A DNA stretch of 64,000 nucleotides from Zavarzinia compransoris. Lineage in GTDB: Bacteria; Pseudomonadota; Alphaproteobacteria; Zavarziniales; Zavarziniaceae. Positions 29,903 to 38,239 of this stretch are shown in pieces. Below the pieces are notes generated by a model. It made no database searches. It was not told the origin of the DNA and saw nothing but the letters and a program-made list of their open reading frames with translations. A program made the position numbers and the translations under genes. The stretch covers positions 525,575 through 589,574 of the forward strand of contig NZ_QGLF01000004.1 in the NCBI RefSeq assembly GCF_003173055.1. Reading direction: 5' to 3'. How positions within the stretch are numbered: position 1 is the stretch's first letter; each line of letters starts with the position of its first letter.

Positions 29903-30457
29903 TCAGAGTTCGTCGTCTTCGACCGCGGGCAGCAGGTCTTCGTCGTTCACCACGGCTTCCTCTTCGCTTTCGAAGACGGCTTCGCCGGTCGCCGCCTGCT
30001 GGGCGGCGTCGGCGGCCGAGCGGGCGATGTTGATGTTGACGGTGACCGCGACTTCCGGATGCAGGATCACGCGGACCGGGGTCACGCCCAGAACCTTGAT
30101 CGGCTGGCCGAGCTCGACCTGACGGCGGTCGATCGAATAGCCGGCCTCGATGATGGCGGCCGCCACGTCGCGGTTGTTCACCGAGCCGTAGAGCTGGCCG
30201 GTGTCGCCCGCCTGGCGGACGACGACGACCAGCAGGCCGTCCATCTTGACGGCCACGGCCTCGGCTTCCTTGCGGAGTTCGAGGTTGCGGGCTTCAAGGT
30301 GGACGCGTTCCTTCTCGAAACGGGCCAGGTTTTCCTTGGTCGCGCGCAGGGCCTTCTTCTGGGGCAGCAGGAAGTTGCGGGCATAGCCGTCGCGAACGCG
30401 GACGACGTCACCCATCTGGCCCAGCTTTTCGATGCGCTGCAGGAGAACGATTTCCAT
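29903..30457 (-). CDS. rplI: 50S ribosomal protein L9
   Basis: Large-subunit protein near the L1 stalk. The N-terminal domain has the family signature MEIVLLQRIEKLGQMGDVVR and GYARNFLLPQKKALRA, followed by the long connecting helix and the C-terminal rRNA-binding domain ending around HPEVAVTVNINIAR. With 184 residues it is about 35 longer than E. coli L9; the extra tail from about residue 150 is Glu/Asp-rich and ends VEDDEL. It is 12 bases after rpsR and ends at a terminator. Confidence 0.97.
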   Translation of the reverse strand: MEIVLLQRIEKLGQMGDVVRVRDGYARNFLLPQKKALRATKENLARFEKERVHLEARNLELRKEAEAVAVKMDGLLVVVVRQAGDTGQLYGSVNNRDVAAAIIEAGYSIDRRQVELGQPIKVLGVTPVRVILHPEVAVTVNINIARSAADAAQQAATGEAVFESEEEAVVNDEDLLPAVEDDEL

Positions 30458-30469
30458 GACCGCCTCTCC

Positions 30470-30733
30470 TTACTTCACGATGTAGGGCAGCAGGGCCAGA
30501 TGGCGGGCGCGCTTGACCGCCTGGGCCAGTTCGCGCTGCTTCTTGGCCGAAACCGCGGTGATGCGGGACGGAACGATCTTGCCGCGCTCGGAAATGAAGC
30601 GCTGCAGGAGCTTGACGTCCATATAGTCGATCTTCGGCGCGTTCGGGCCCGAGAAGGGGCACGACTTGCGACGGCGGAAGAACGGACGGCGGGCGGCGCC
30701 GCCGGCATTGCCCTGGGTGCTACGCTCGCTCAT
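30470..30733 (-). CDS. rpsR: 30S ribosomal protein S18
   Basis: An 87-residue basic protein that pairs with S6 on the platform of the small subunit. The conserved core [20 protein letters not shown] and [20 protein letters not shown] is intact. An Arg-rich N-terminal extension ([19 protein letters not shown]) is present, with a single Cys that does not form a zinc site. The start overlaps the rpsF stop by four bases, fitting equal synthesis of the two partners. Confidence 0.97.
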   Translation of the reverse strand: MSERSTQGNAGGAARRPFFRRRKSCPFSGPNAPKIDYMDVKLLQRFISERGKIVPSRITAVSAKKQRELAQAVKRARHLALLPYIVK

Positions 30734-31149
30734 GCTTCTGCTCCGAATTCGTCGCGGTCGCCATAGCCGTCACGGTCGCGGCGGCGGCCTTCGGTCACTT
30801 CGCGGCGGGCGCGCTCCTCGCGGGCGGCCTTCACCTGCATCATGATCGACGGGCTTTCCGGCAGCTCATCCTTGCGCAGCGTCAGGGTGCGGATGATGTC
30901 TTCGTTGAGGCGCAGGTTGCGCTCCATTTCCGCGACCGCGGCGTGCGGGGCGTCGATGTGCATCAGCACATAGTGGCCCTTGCGGTTCTTCTGGATGCGG
31001 TAGGCGAGGTTGCGGAGACCCCAATACTCGGTCTTCACGATCGAGCCGCCGTTGTCGGCGACGATCTTGGTCAGATCCTCGACCAGGGTTTCGACCTGCG
31101 CGCTCGAAACGTCCTGGCGAGCAATCAGAATATGCTCGTACAGTGCCAT
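30730..31149 (-). CDS. rpsF: 30S ribosomal protein S6
   Basis: Small-subunit protein, 139 residues, ferredoxin-like fold. It begins [20 protein letters not shown] and carries [20 protein letters not shown]. The C-terminal tail is unusually charged ([20 protein letters not shown]) beyond the folded core. ATG 31149 follows an AAGGAGA ribosome site; the much longer open frame upstream is a shadow of fabD. First gene of rpsF-rpsR-rplI. Confidence 0.97.
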   Translation of the reverse strand: MALYEHILIARQDVSSAQVETLVEDLTKIVADNGGSIVKTEYWGLRNLAYRIQKNRKGHYVLMHIDAPHAAVAEMERNLRLNEDIIRTLTLRKDELPESPSIMMQVKAAREERARREVTEGRRRDRDGYGDRDEFGAEA

Positions 31150-31220
31150 ACGCTGTCTCCTTATGGCTTTTCGCGGCCCGGAGTTGCCGCTGGACCTCCA
31201 GGGACAACCGGTCGGACCTA

Positions 31221-31286
31221 GCCGGCACCATGCCGGCAAGGAGCGTTGGAAGCGCGGCACTATACATATTCGCGAGGCGGCGGCAA
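31221..31286 (-). promoter_or_regulatory. Likely rpsF promoter and leader hairpin
   Basis: On the minus strand, TTGCCG (31286-31281), a 16-base spacer and TATAGT (31264-31259) make a plausible sigma-70 promoter about 110 bases before rpsF. The leader then carries a perfect 7-bp stem, GCCGGCA with TGCCGGC and a three-base loop, at 31237-31221. Some bacteria regulate this operon through an S6:S18-binding leader; whether this hairpin is such a site cannot be told from sequence alone. Confidence 0.45.
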
Positions 31287-31420
31287 GCCTGCCGTGGAGA
31301 AAGGAGCGGAATCGAAAAGATTTTCGAAATGCCGCTTTATCCCCCAGTAGACAAACCGCTTTTTCACCGTCGAACGGTGGCAGTTTCGCTGGATCGGGCG
31401 GGCGGAATCCGCACAGTTCC

Positions 31421-31449
31421 TTGACAGCGGGGGCGACGACAGGCAAACA
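31421..31449 (+). promoter_or_regulatory. Candidate fabD promoter
   Basis: A perfect TTGACA -35 hexamer at 31421-31426, 17 bases of spacer and CAAACA at 31444-31449. The -10 is poor, three of six matches. It lies about 35 bases before the fabD start and is the best candidate for the fab operon. Confidence 0.4.
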
Positions 31450-31485
31450 CCCCGGCCAGCAGTCAACGGATGACGGATCCACACC

Positions 31486-32430
31486 ATGCGTCGTGCCTTC
31501 ACTTTCCCTGGCCAGGGGTCGCAAGCCGTCGGCATGGGGCGTGAACTTTACGATGCCTTTGCCGCCGCGCGCCATGTCTTCGAGGAAGTGGACGATGCGC
31601 TGGGCGAGAAGCTGTCGGCCCTGATCTTCAACGGCCCGGTCGAAGACCTGACCCTGACCCAGAACACCCAGCCGGCCCTGATGGCGGTCAGCGTTGCCGC
31701 GGCCCGGGTGATCGAAGCCGAATCCGGGCGGAAACTGTCGGCGATCGCGGATTTCGTCGCCGGCCATTCGCTCGGCGAATATTCGGCCCTGGCGGCGGCC
31801 GGGGCGATCTCCGTCGCCGATGCGGCGCGGGCCCTGCGCATCCGCGGCCAGGCCATGCAGAAGGCGGTGCCGGTCGGCGTCGGCGCCATGGCGGCGCTGC
31901 TCGGCGTCGAACTCGACGTCGCCGAGGCGGTCGCCCGCGAAGCCTCCGCCGGGGGCGAGGTGGTCGCCGCCGCCAACGACAACGGCGGCGGCCAGGTGGT
32001 GATTTCCGGCAATAAGGCGGCGGTCGAGCGCGCTTCGGCCCTGGCCCTCGAAAGGGGCGCCAAGCGGGCGCTGCCGCTGCCGGTGTCGGCGCCCTTCCAT
32101 TGCCCCCTGATGCAGCCCGCCGCCGATGCCATGGCGGAGGCGCTGGCGCGGATCGAGATCCTGCCGCCGGTGGTGCCGGTCATCGCCAATGTGACCGCAG
32201 CCCCGGTCAGCGACCCGGATACCATCCGCGACCTCCTGGTGAAACAGGTGACCGGCGTGGTGCGCTGGCGCGAATCCGTGCTGCGCCTGAAGGCGGAGGG
32301 GGTGGAAACCCTGGTCGAGGTCGGCGCCGGCAAGGTCCTGACCGGCCTCGTGAAGCGGATCGACAAGGAATTGGCCTCGGCGACGGTGAACACGCCCGCC
32401 GATGTCGACGCCTTCCTGAAGACTCTTTGA
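31486..32430 (+). CDS. fabD: Malonyl-CoA:ACP transacylase FabD
   Basis: Loads malonate onto acyl carrier protein for fatty acid synthesis. 314 residues. It starts [20 protein letters not shown]. The nucleophilic Ser lies in [14 protein letters not shown] near residue 93, the conserved Gln in [13 protein letters not shown], and the catalytic His in [14 protein letters not shown] near 205. fabG starts 11 bases after its stop, so fabD leads the operon fabD-fabG-acpP-fabF-mltG. plsX and fabH, which often precede it, are absent. Confidence 0.97.
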   Translation: MRRAFTFPGQGSQAVGMGRELYDAFAAARHVFEEVDDALGEKLSALIFNGPVEDLTLTQNTQPALMAVSVAAARVIEAESGRKLSAIADFVAGHSLGEYSALAAAGAISVADAARALRIRGQAMQKAVPVGVGAMAALLGVELDVAEAVAREASAGGEVVAAANDNGGGQVVISGNKAAVERASALALERGAKRALPLPVSAPFHCPLMQPAADAMAEALARIEILPPVVPVIANVTAAPVSDPDTIRDLLVKQVTGVVRWRESVLRLKAEGVETLVEVGAGKVLTGLVKRIDKELASATVNTPADVDAFLKTL

Positions 32431-32441
32431 GGGAAAAACCC

Positions 32442-33182
32442 ATGTTCGACCTTACCGGCAAGGGCGCGCTCGTCACCGGGGCCTCGGGCGGAATCGGGGC
32501 GGCCATCGCCCGCGCCCTCCATGCCAATGGCGCGACCGTCGCCCTGTCCGGCCGCAAGGTCGAGGCGCTCGAATCGCTGGCGGCCGAACTCGGCGGTACG
32601 CGGGTCCACGTCGTGCCCGGCGAACTCGGCGATGCCGCGGCGATCGAGGCCCTGGCCGAAAAGGCCGAGGCCGCGCTCGGCGCCGTCGACATCCTGGTGA
32701 ACAATGCCGGGCTCACCCGCGACATGCTGATGCTGCGCCTCTCCGACGAGATGTGGGACGAGGTGATCGCGGTCAATCTCACCGGCACCTTCCGCCTCAC
32801 CCGCGCGGTTTCCAAGGGCATGATGCGCCGGCGCTATGGCCGCATCATCTCGATCACCTCGGTGGTCGGCGCCATGGGCAATGCCGGCCAGGCCAATTAC
32901 GCGGCGTCCAAGGCGGGCGTCGTCGGCATGACCAAGTCGCTGGCGCAGGAAATCGCCTCGCGCAACGTGACGGTCAATTGCGTGGCGCCCGGTTTCATCG
33001 CGACCGCGATGACCGACGTGCTGAACGAGAAGATCAAGGACGCGACGCTCGCCAAGATTCCGGCCGGCCGATTCGGCAAGGCGGAAGACGTGGCGGCGGC
33101 CGTGACCTTCCTCGCTTCGGGCGAGGCGGGCTATGTCACCGGCCAGACCCTGCACGTGAATGGCGGGATGGCTATGATTTAA
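32442..33182 (+). CDS. fabG: 3-oxoacyl-ACP reductase FabG
   Basis: Reduces beta-ketoacyl-ACP with NADPH. A 246-residue SDR protein: [15 protein letters not shown] near residue 14 binds the cofactor, [17 protein letters not shown] is the FabG-typical NAG region, and the catalytic set is Ser in [20 protein letters not shown] with its Tyr and Lys. The C-terminus [10 protein letters not shown] is the family end. Start at ATG 32442, since the longer frame runs antisense-like through fabD. Second gene of the fab operon. Confidence 0.97.
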   Translation: MFDLTGKGALVTGASGGIGAAIARALHANGATVALSGRKVEALESLAAELGGTRVHVVPGELGDAAAIEALAEKAEAALGAVDILVNNAGLTRDMLMLRLSDEMWDEVIAVNLTGTFRLTRAVSKGMMRRRYGRIISITSVVGAMGNAGQANYAASKAGVVGMTKSLAQEIASRNVTVNCVAPGFIATAMTDVLNEKIKDATLAKIPAGRFGKAEDVAAAVTFLASGEAGYVTGQTLHVNGGMAMI

Positions 33183-33388
33183 CGTCGAAAGGCGCGGTTT
33201 TCCGCCCGGTTCCGGTGCTGGCGTTGGTCCTTCGATTATGTTACGAAGCCAGCCATCGGTTGCCGAACGGGGCCCGCCGGTCGCGGTATGCACCGCTTCC
33301 GCCGCGGCTGGTGGCATCGTGAAGCCGGCTGCTTCGGGGCATCAACAGTCTGGCGTTAAGGCGCCGTGTTTAGAGCAGGGGATATGGA

Positions 33389-33625
33389 ATGAGCGACATT
33401 GCCGAGCGCGTGAAGAAGATCGTGGTCGAACACCTCGGCGTCGATGAGGAAAAGGTGGTCGAGACCGCCTCCTTCATCGACGATCTGGGCGCCGACTCCC
33501 TCGACCAGGTCGAGCTGGTCATGGCCTTCGAAGAAGAATTCGGCGTCGAGATCCCGGATTCGGCCGCGGAGAAGATCCTGACGGTCAAAGACGCCATCGA
33601 CTTCATCAAGGAGAACGTCGCCTGA
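33389..33625 (+). CDS. acpP: Acyl carrier protein
   Basis: A 78-residue acidic four-helix carrier. The phosphopantetheine Ser is in [20 protein letters not shown] near residue 37. AGGGG lies about nine bases before the ATG. The 206-base gap in front of it (33183-33388) is the longest in the operon and probably carries a separate promoter, since ACP is needed in large amounts; I cannot point to convincing -35/-10 boxes. A hairpin covers its stop codon and fabF follows after 40 bases. Confidence 0.98.
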   Translation: MSDIAERVKKIVVEHLGVDEEKVVETASFIDDLGADSLDQVELVMAFEEEFGVEIPDSAAEKILTVKDAIDFIKENVA

Positions 33626-33637
33626 TCCGGGCGACGT
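33615..33637 (+). other. RNA hairpin across the acpP stop codon
   Basis: ACGTCGCC at 33615-33622 pairs perfectly with GGCGACGT at 33630-33637; the seven-base loop contains the TGA stop. No T-tract follows, so it is not an intrinsic terminator. It could stabilise the acpP end of a processed mRNA and so help set acpP above fabF. That role is inference. Confidence 0.45.
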
Positions 33638-33665
33638 ATCCGGCCCCATTGCGCGCACCCCAGCC

Positions 33666-34931
33666 ATGAGGCGCGTCGTCATCACCGGCCTCGGCCTGGT
33701 CACCCCGCTCGCCAGCGGGGTCGAGGAGACGTGGACGCGTCTTCTCGACGGCCAGTCAGGCATCCGGACCATCACCTCCTTCGATACCTCCGATCTCGGC
33801 ACCAAATACGCGGCCAATGTGCCGCGCGGCGACGGGACCGGCGGCAGCTTCAATCCGGACGACTGGATGGAGCCGAAGGAACAGCGCAAGGTCGATGATT
33901 TCATCGTCTATGCGATCGCCGCCGCCACCCAGGCCGTGCGCGACGCCGGCTGGGAAGCCCCCTCGGCCGAGGAGGCGCTGCGTACCGGCGTCCTGATCGG
34001 CTCCGGCATCGGCGGCCTCAACGGCATCGCGGAAGCCGCCCTTCTCCTCAAGGAAAAGGGTCCGCGCCGGATCAGCCCGTTCTTCATCCCGGGGCGGCTG
34101 ATCAACCTCGCCTCCGGCCATGTTTCCATCAAATACGGCTACAAGGGCCCGAACCATGCGGTGGTTACCGCCTGTTCGACCGGCGCCCATGCCATCGGTG
34201 ACGCCGCGCGCCTGATCGCGCTCGACGATGCCGACGTGATGGTGGCGGGCGGGACCGAGGGCGCGCTGTGCCGTCTCGGCATTGCCGGCTTCGCGGCCGC
34301 CCGGGCGCTGTCCTCCGGCTTCAACGACGATCCGACCAAGGCCTCCCGGCCCTGGGACCGCGACCGTGACGGTTTCGTCATGGGCGAGGGCGCGGGCGTC
34401 GTCATCCTCGAGGAATACGAGCACGCCAAGGCGCGCGGCGCGAAGATCTATGCCGAAGTGAAGGGCTATGGCCTGTCGGGCGATGCCTATCACATCACCT
34501 CGCCGGCGGAAGACGGCGACGGCGGCTTCCGCGCCATGCAGGCGGCCCTGAAGCGGGCCGGGCTTACGCCCTCCGACATCGATTACGTCAATGCTCACGG
34601 CACCTCGACGCCGATGGGCGACGAAATCGAATTCGGCGCGGTCAAGCGCCTGTTCGGCAATGCCGGGGCATCGGTCTCCATGTCGTCGACCAAGTCGTCC
34701 ATCGGCCACCTGCTCGGCGCTGCCGGCTCGGTCGAGGCGATCTTCTGCGCCCTGGCGATCCGCGATCAGGTGGCACCGCCCACCCTGAACCTGGACAATC
34801 CCTCGGACAGCGTGACCGGTATCGATCTGGTTCCCCACAAGGCGAAGCCGCGTGAAATCCGCGCGGTCCTGTCGAATTCCTTCGGGTTCGGCGGCACCAA
34901 CGCCTCGCTGGTCCTGACCCAGGCCGACTGA
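33666..34931 (+). CDS. fabF: 3-oxoacyl-ACP synthase II FabF
   Basis: Condensing enzyme of fatty acid elongation, 421 residues. The Cys-His-His triad is visible: Cys in VTACSTGAHAIGDA near residue 169, His in YVNAHGTSTPMGD near 310, and His in KSSIGHLLGAAGSVEA near 347. The end motif SNSFGFGGTNASLVL is intact. It follows acpP by 40 bases and precedes mltG by 23, the usual acpP-fabF-mltG order. Confidence 0.97.
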   Translation: MRRVVITGLGLVTPLASGVEETWTRLLDGQSGIRTITSFDTSDLGTKYAANVPRGDGTGGSFNPDDWMEPKEQRKVDDFIVYAIAAATQAVRDAGWEAPSAEEALRTGVLIGSGIGGLNGIAEAALLLKEKGPRRISPFFIPGRLINLASGHVSIKYGYKGPNHAVVTACSTGAHAIGDAARLIALDDADVMVAGGTEGALCRLGIAGFAAARALSSGFNDDPTKASRPWDRDRDGFVMGEGAGVVILEEYEHAKARGAKIYAEVKGYGLSGDAYHITSPAEDGDGGFRAMQAALKRAGLTPSDIDYVNAHGTSTPMGDEIEFGAVKRLFGNAGASVSMSSTKSSIGHLLGAAGSVEAIFCALAIRDQVAPPTLNLDNPSDSVTGIDLVPHKAKPREIRAVLSNSFGFGGTNASLVLTQAD

Positions 34932-34954
34932 GGACAAGGGGCGCGGGCAGTCCG

Positions 34955-35926
34955 ATGCTGCGCGCGCTCCTTCTCGGCCTCTTCACGCTCGTCTTCCTGG
35001 CCGGCGCCGGGGTCCTCTACGTCTATTACGAAATCCAGCGGGCCGGGCCCGCGCTCGAACCCGTCACCGTCGTCATCGAGCGGGGCACGGGGATCGAGGG
35101 CATGGGCGCCGCCTTCGAGCAGGCGGGCGCCGTCCGCTCGGGCTATTGGCTGGTCGCGGCCGGCCTTGCCCCCGGCGACACCCGCCCGCTCCAGGCCGGC
35201 GAATACGAAGTGCCGCCGGGCGCCAGCGCCCTGGCCATCGTCCGCCTGCTGCGCGACGGCAAGGTGGTGGTCCATCGCCTGACCGTGCCGGAAGGCCTGG
35301 CCGTGCCCGAGATCATGAAGCTGGTCGGCGATACCGCGGCCCTGTCCGGCAGCCTGCCGCCTATGCCGCCGGAGGGCAGCCTGCTGCCCGAAACCTATAA
35401 TTTCACCCGGGGCGAGAACCGTTCCGCCATGGTCGACCGCATGCGCCGGGCGATGACCGAGGCGCTGGACGACGCCTGGGCCGCGCGGGCCGACGACCTG
35501 CCCTTTTCGAGCAAGGAGGAGGCGCTGGTGCTTGCCTCGATCATCGAGAAGGAAACCGCGCGCGACAGCGAGCGGCGGCGCATCGCCGGGGTCTTCGTCA
35601 ACAGGCTGCGCAAGGGCATGCGCCTGCAATCGGATCCGACCGTGATCTACGGCATCATGAAGGGGCAGGGGCCGCTGGGCAGGGCGATCACCCGCAGCGA
35701 CCTGGACACGCCGACCGATTACAATACCTATACGATCCCGGGCCTGCCGCCCGGGCCGATCGCCAGCCCCGGCCGGGACTCGATCCGCGCCGCGGTCAAC
35801 CCGCTGAAGCACAAGGATTTGTATTTCGTCGCCGACGGCACCGGAGGCCATGCCTTCGCCGAGACGCTGGACCAGCACAACGCCAATGTCCGGCGCTGGC
35901 GGGCACTGCGCGAAAAGGCGAATTGA
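34955..35926 (+). CDS. mltG: Endolytic peptidoglycan transglycosylase MltG
   Basis: Inner-membrane enzyme that cleaves nascent glycan strands and is thought to end their elongation. 323 residues: membrane helix near residues 5-25 (LLLGLFTLVFLAGAGVLYV), a LysM-like region (PVTVVIERGTGIEGMGAAFE), and the YceG catalytic domain with the Glu of LASIIEKETARDSERRRIAG and VFVNRLRKGMRLQSDPTVIY. The end motif FVADGTGGHAFAETL is conserved. Last enzyme of the fab-linked operon; a TfoX-N gene follows within 11 bases. Confidence 0.95.
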   Translation: MLRALLLGLFTLVFLAGAGVLYVYYEIQRAGPALEPVTVVIERGTGIEGMGAAFEQAGAVRSGYWLVAAGLAPGDTRPLQAGEYEVPPGASALAIVRLLRDGKVVVHRLTVPEGLAVPEIMKLVGDTAALSGSLPPMPPEGSLLPETYNFTRGENRSAMVDRMRRAMTEALDDAWAARADDLPFSSKEEALVLASIIEKETARDSERRRIAGVFVNRLRKGMRLQSDPTVIYGIMKGQGPLGRAITRSDLDTPTDYNTYTIPGLPPGPIASPGRDSIRAAVNPLKHKDLYFVADGTGGHAFAETLDQHNANVRRWRALREKAN

Positions 35927-35936
35927 GGAGGCGGCC

Positions 35937-36266
35937 ATGGCGCGCGACCGCGGTCTGGAGGAATTGGTCTGGGATCATCTGGGCGACCGGCCGGGCCTGT
36001 CGGCCAAGCCGATGTTCGGCGGTCTCGCCTGGATGCTGCACGGGCATCTGCTGTGCGGCGCGCGCGAGGACATGATGATGGTCCGCCTCGGCAAGGGCAA
36101 TGATGCCTGGGCCCTGGCGCTCGACGATGTCGAAACGCTGGCGGCGGGGGCGCGCAAGATGCCGGGCTGGGTCGCCGCCGGGCCCGACACCTATGGCGAC
36201 GACGATCTGCGCGCCCGCCTGCTCGATGCGGCCCTGGCCTTCGTCCTGGCCCTGCCGCCGAAATAG
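35937..36266 (+). CDS. TfoX N-terminal domain protein
   Basis: A 109-residue protein covering just the TfoX-N domain: PGLSAKPMFGGLAWMLHGHL and CGAREDMMMVRLGKG near residues 22-60 are the family pattern. TfoX/Sxy regulates competence in Haemophilus and Vibrio, but single-domain members like this are widespread and mostly uncharacterised, so a competence role should not be assumed. GAGGAGG stands six bases before the ATG. It follows mltG closely on the same strand and ends three bases from the convergent glutathione peroxidase stop. Confidence 0.82.
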   Translation: MARDRGLEELVWDHLGDRPGLSAKPMFGGLAWMLHGHLLCGAREDMMMVRLGKGNDAWALALDDVETLAAGARKMPGWVAAGPDTYGDDDLRARLLDAALAFVLALPPK

Positions 36267-36269
36267 GCG

Positions 36270-36821
36270 TTACGCCGCCTTGGCCAGGGCCGCGTCGATG
36301 GCGGCGGTCAGGCGCGGGTCGTCGGCGGCGATATCGGGGGCGAAGCGGCCCGCCACCTTGCCGTCGCGGCCGATCAGGAATTTCTCGAAATTCCACAGCA
36401 CGGCGGGCGGGGCGTCGCGCTCGATGCCGAAGCCCTTCAGGCGCTCGCGGAACGGGCCGTCGCCGGTCGCCGCCGGCTGGGCGGCGGTCAGGAAGCCGTA
36501 AAGCGGGTGCTGGTCGTCGCCAAGGACCGAGATCTTGGAGAACAGGGGAAAATGGACGTCGAAGCTGGTGCTGCAGAAATCCTGAATTTCCGCATCGGTG
36601 CCCGGTTCCTGCCCGAGGAAATTATTGGCCGGGAAGCCCAGGATTTCGAGCCCTGCGTCCTTCTTCGCCTGATAAAGCGCTTCGAGCCCCGCATATTGCG
36701 GCGTCAGCCCGCATTTCGAGGCGACATTGACGATCAGCAGCACCTTGCCCGCGAAGGGGGCGAGGGTGCCCTCGGCACCGTCGATCCGGGTCACGGGAAT
36801 GTCGAAAAGGCCGTTTGACAT
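36270..36821 (-). CDS. Glutathione peroxidase family protein (cysteine type)
   Basis: Thiol peroxidase of 183 residues. The peroxidatic Cys is in NVASKCGLTPQYAGLE near residue 37, taking the place of selenocysteine. The Gln and Trp partners are in GFPANNFLGQEPG near 71 and LWNFEKFLIGRDG near 143. A second Cys is in IQDFCSTSF near 82, a position that could resolve the disulfide and would make thioredoxin the likely reductant; that is inference. No signal peptide, so cytoplasmic. It follows trmFO on the same strand after 36 bases. Confidence 0.92.
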   Translation of the reverse strand: MSNGLFDIPVTRIDGAEGTLAPFAGKVLLIVNVASKCGLTPQYAGLEALYQAKKDAGLEILGFPANNFLGQEPGTDAEIQDFCSTSFDVHFPLFSKISVLGDDQHPLYGFLTAAQPAATGDGPFRERLKGFGIERDAPPAVLWNFEKFLIGRDGKVAGRFAPDIAADDPRLTAAIDAALAKAA

Positions 36822-36840
36822 GGAGGTTCCTCCCTTGAAG

Positions 36841-36870
36841 ATTCAGGCGGCTTCGATTCAGGCGGCTTCG
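36841..36870. repeat. 15-bp tandem duplication over the trmFO stop codon
   Basis: ATTCAGGCGGCTTCG occurs twice in a row, at 36841-36855 and 36856-36870. The trmFO stop lies in the second copy and a further in-frame stop in the first, so the gene reads VEAA-stop and would read IEAA-stop again after read-through. A recent slippage or short duplication. Confidence 0.85.
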
Positions 36871-38204
36871 ACCCGGCCGAGCCAGCGGTCGAGATCGGCG
36901 AGCGCCCGGGCCGACTGGGCGGCCTTGCGGTCGCCTTTGCGGGTCCTTGTGTCCGGCGGCGGGAACAGGCCGAAATTCACATTCATCGGCTGGAACGATT
37001 TCGCGTCCGCGCCGCCGGTGACATGGTTGAGCAGGGCGCCCAGCGCCGTGGTCGGCGGCGGCGGCGACAGGACTTCGGCCAGCGCGTCCGCGGCGGCGAA
37101 ACGCCCGGCGATCAGGCCCATGGCCGCGCTCTCGACGTAACCTTCGACGCCCGTGACCTGGCCGGCGAAGCGCAGGGCCGGCCGCGCCTTCAGGCGCAGG
37201 GTGGCGTCGAGCAGGCGGGGGCTGTTGATGAAGGTGTTGCGGTGCAGCCCGCCGAGCCGGGCGAAGGCGGCATTCTCCAGCCCCGGGATGGTGCGGAAGA
37301 CACGGGTCTGTTCGCCGTGCTTCAGCTTGGTCTGGAAGCCGACCATGTTGTAGAGCGTGCCCAGCGCATTGTCCTGGCGCAGCTGGACCACGGCGAAGGG
37401 CCGCCTGGCGGTATGGGGATCGGTCAGGCCGACCGGCTTCATCGGGCCGAAGGCGAGCGTATCGGGCCCGCGTTCCGCCATCACCTCGATCGGCAGGCAG
37501 CCCTCGAAATAGGGCGTGTTCTTTTCCCATTCCTTGAAATCGGTCTTCTCGCCCGCGAGCAGCGCCTCGATGAAGGCGTAATATTGCTCGCGGTCCAGGG
37601 CGCAGTTGATGTAATCGGCGCCATCGCCCTTGTCGTAGCGCGACTGGAACCAGGCGCGGGACATGTCGATACTGTCCTTGTGCACGATGGGGGCGATCGC
37701 GTCGAAGAAGGACAGGCTATCCTCGCCGGTGAAGGCGCGGATCGCCTCGGCCAGCGGCGGCGAGGTCAGGGGACCGGTGGCGATCACCACATTCGCCCAA
37801 TCGGCGGGCGGCAGGTCCGGCACTTCCTCGCGGACGATGGCGACCAGCGGCTCGGCGGTCAGCGCGGCCTCGACGGCGGCGGAAAAGCCGTGGCGGTCGA
37901 CCGCCAGGGCGCCGCCCGCCGGCACCCGGTGGGCATCGGCCGCGCGCATGATCAGGCTGCCGGCCCGGCGCATCTCCTCGTGCAGCAGGCCGACCGCATT
38001 GGAAACCGGATCGTCCGAGCGGAAGGAATTGGAGCAGACGAGTTCGGCCAGCCCGTCGGTCGAATGGGCGTCGGTCGCCCGCACCGGGCGCATCTCGTGC
38101 AGGACGACGGGCACGCCCCGGCGGCTGATCTGCCACGCGGCCTCGGAACCGGCAAGGCCGCCGCCGACGACGTGAACGGGAGCAAGGGAAGGGGTATCGG
38201 TCAT
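36858..38204 (-). CDS. trmFO: tRNA m5U54 methyltransferase TrmFO (folate/FAD-dependent)
   Basis: Makes ribothymidine at position 54 of tRNA using methylenetetrahydrofolate and FAD, in place of the SAM-dependent TrmA. 448 residues. The FAD-binding [20 protein letters not shown] is at the N-terminus, followed by [29 protein letters not shown] and [18 protein letters not shown], all TrmFO hallmarks related to GidA. It stands before the peroxidase gene and after the amidase gene with short gaps. Its last codons are in a duplicated 15-bp stretch. Confidence 0.96.
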   Translation of the reverse strand: MTDTPSLAPVHVVGGGLAGSEAAWQISRRGVPVVLHEMRPVRATDAHSTDGLAELVCSNSFRSDDPVSNAVGLLHEEMRRAGSLIMRAADAHRVPAGGALAVDRHGFSAAVEAALTAEPLVAIVREEVPDLPPADWANVVIATGPLTSPPLAEAIRAFTGEDSLSFFDAIAPIVHKDSIDMSRAWFQSRYDKGDGADYINCALDREQYYAFIEALLAGEKTDFKEWEKNTPYFEGCLPIEVMAERGPDTLAFGPMKPVGLTDPHTARRPFAVVQLRQDNALGTLYNMVGFQTKLKHGEQTRVFRTIPGLENAAFARLGGLHRNTFINSPRLLDATLRLKARPALRFAGQVTGVEGYVESAAMGLIAGRFAAADALAEVLSPPPPTTALGALLNHVTGGADAKSFQPMNVNFGLFPPPDTRTRKGDRKAAQSARALADLDRWLGRVEAA

Positions 38205-38239
38205 GATGCCCTTCCCTATACCGGTTGCGGCGGGCGCCG

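Larger units (their letters stand above)
31150..31485. other. 336-base divergent intergenic region between rpsF and fabD
   Basis: No gene. The left part holds the rpsF promoter and leader. The right part holds the candidate fabD promoter. A 6-bp inverted repeat CACCGT-CGA-ACGGTG lies at 31365-31379 in between, with no T-tract on the useful side, so it is not a terminator. Nothing else is recognisable. Confidence 0.6.

Noticed and set aside
31365..31379. CACCGT-CGA-ACGGTG hairpin as a terminator
   Set aside because: The T-run lies on the wrong side for the plus strand and is read as A's on the minus strand; no gene ends there.
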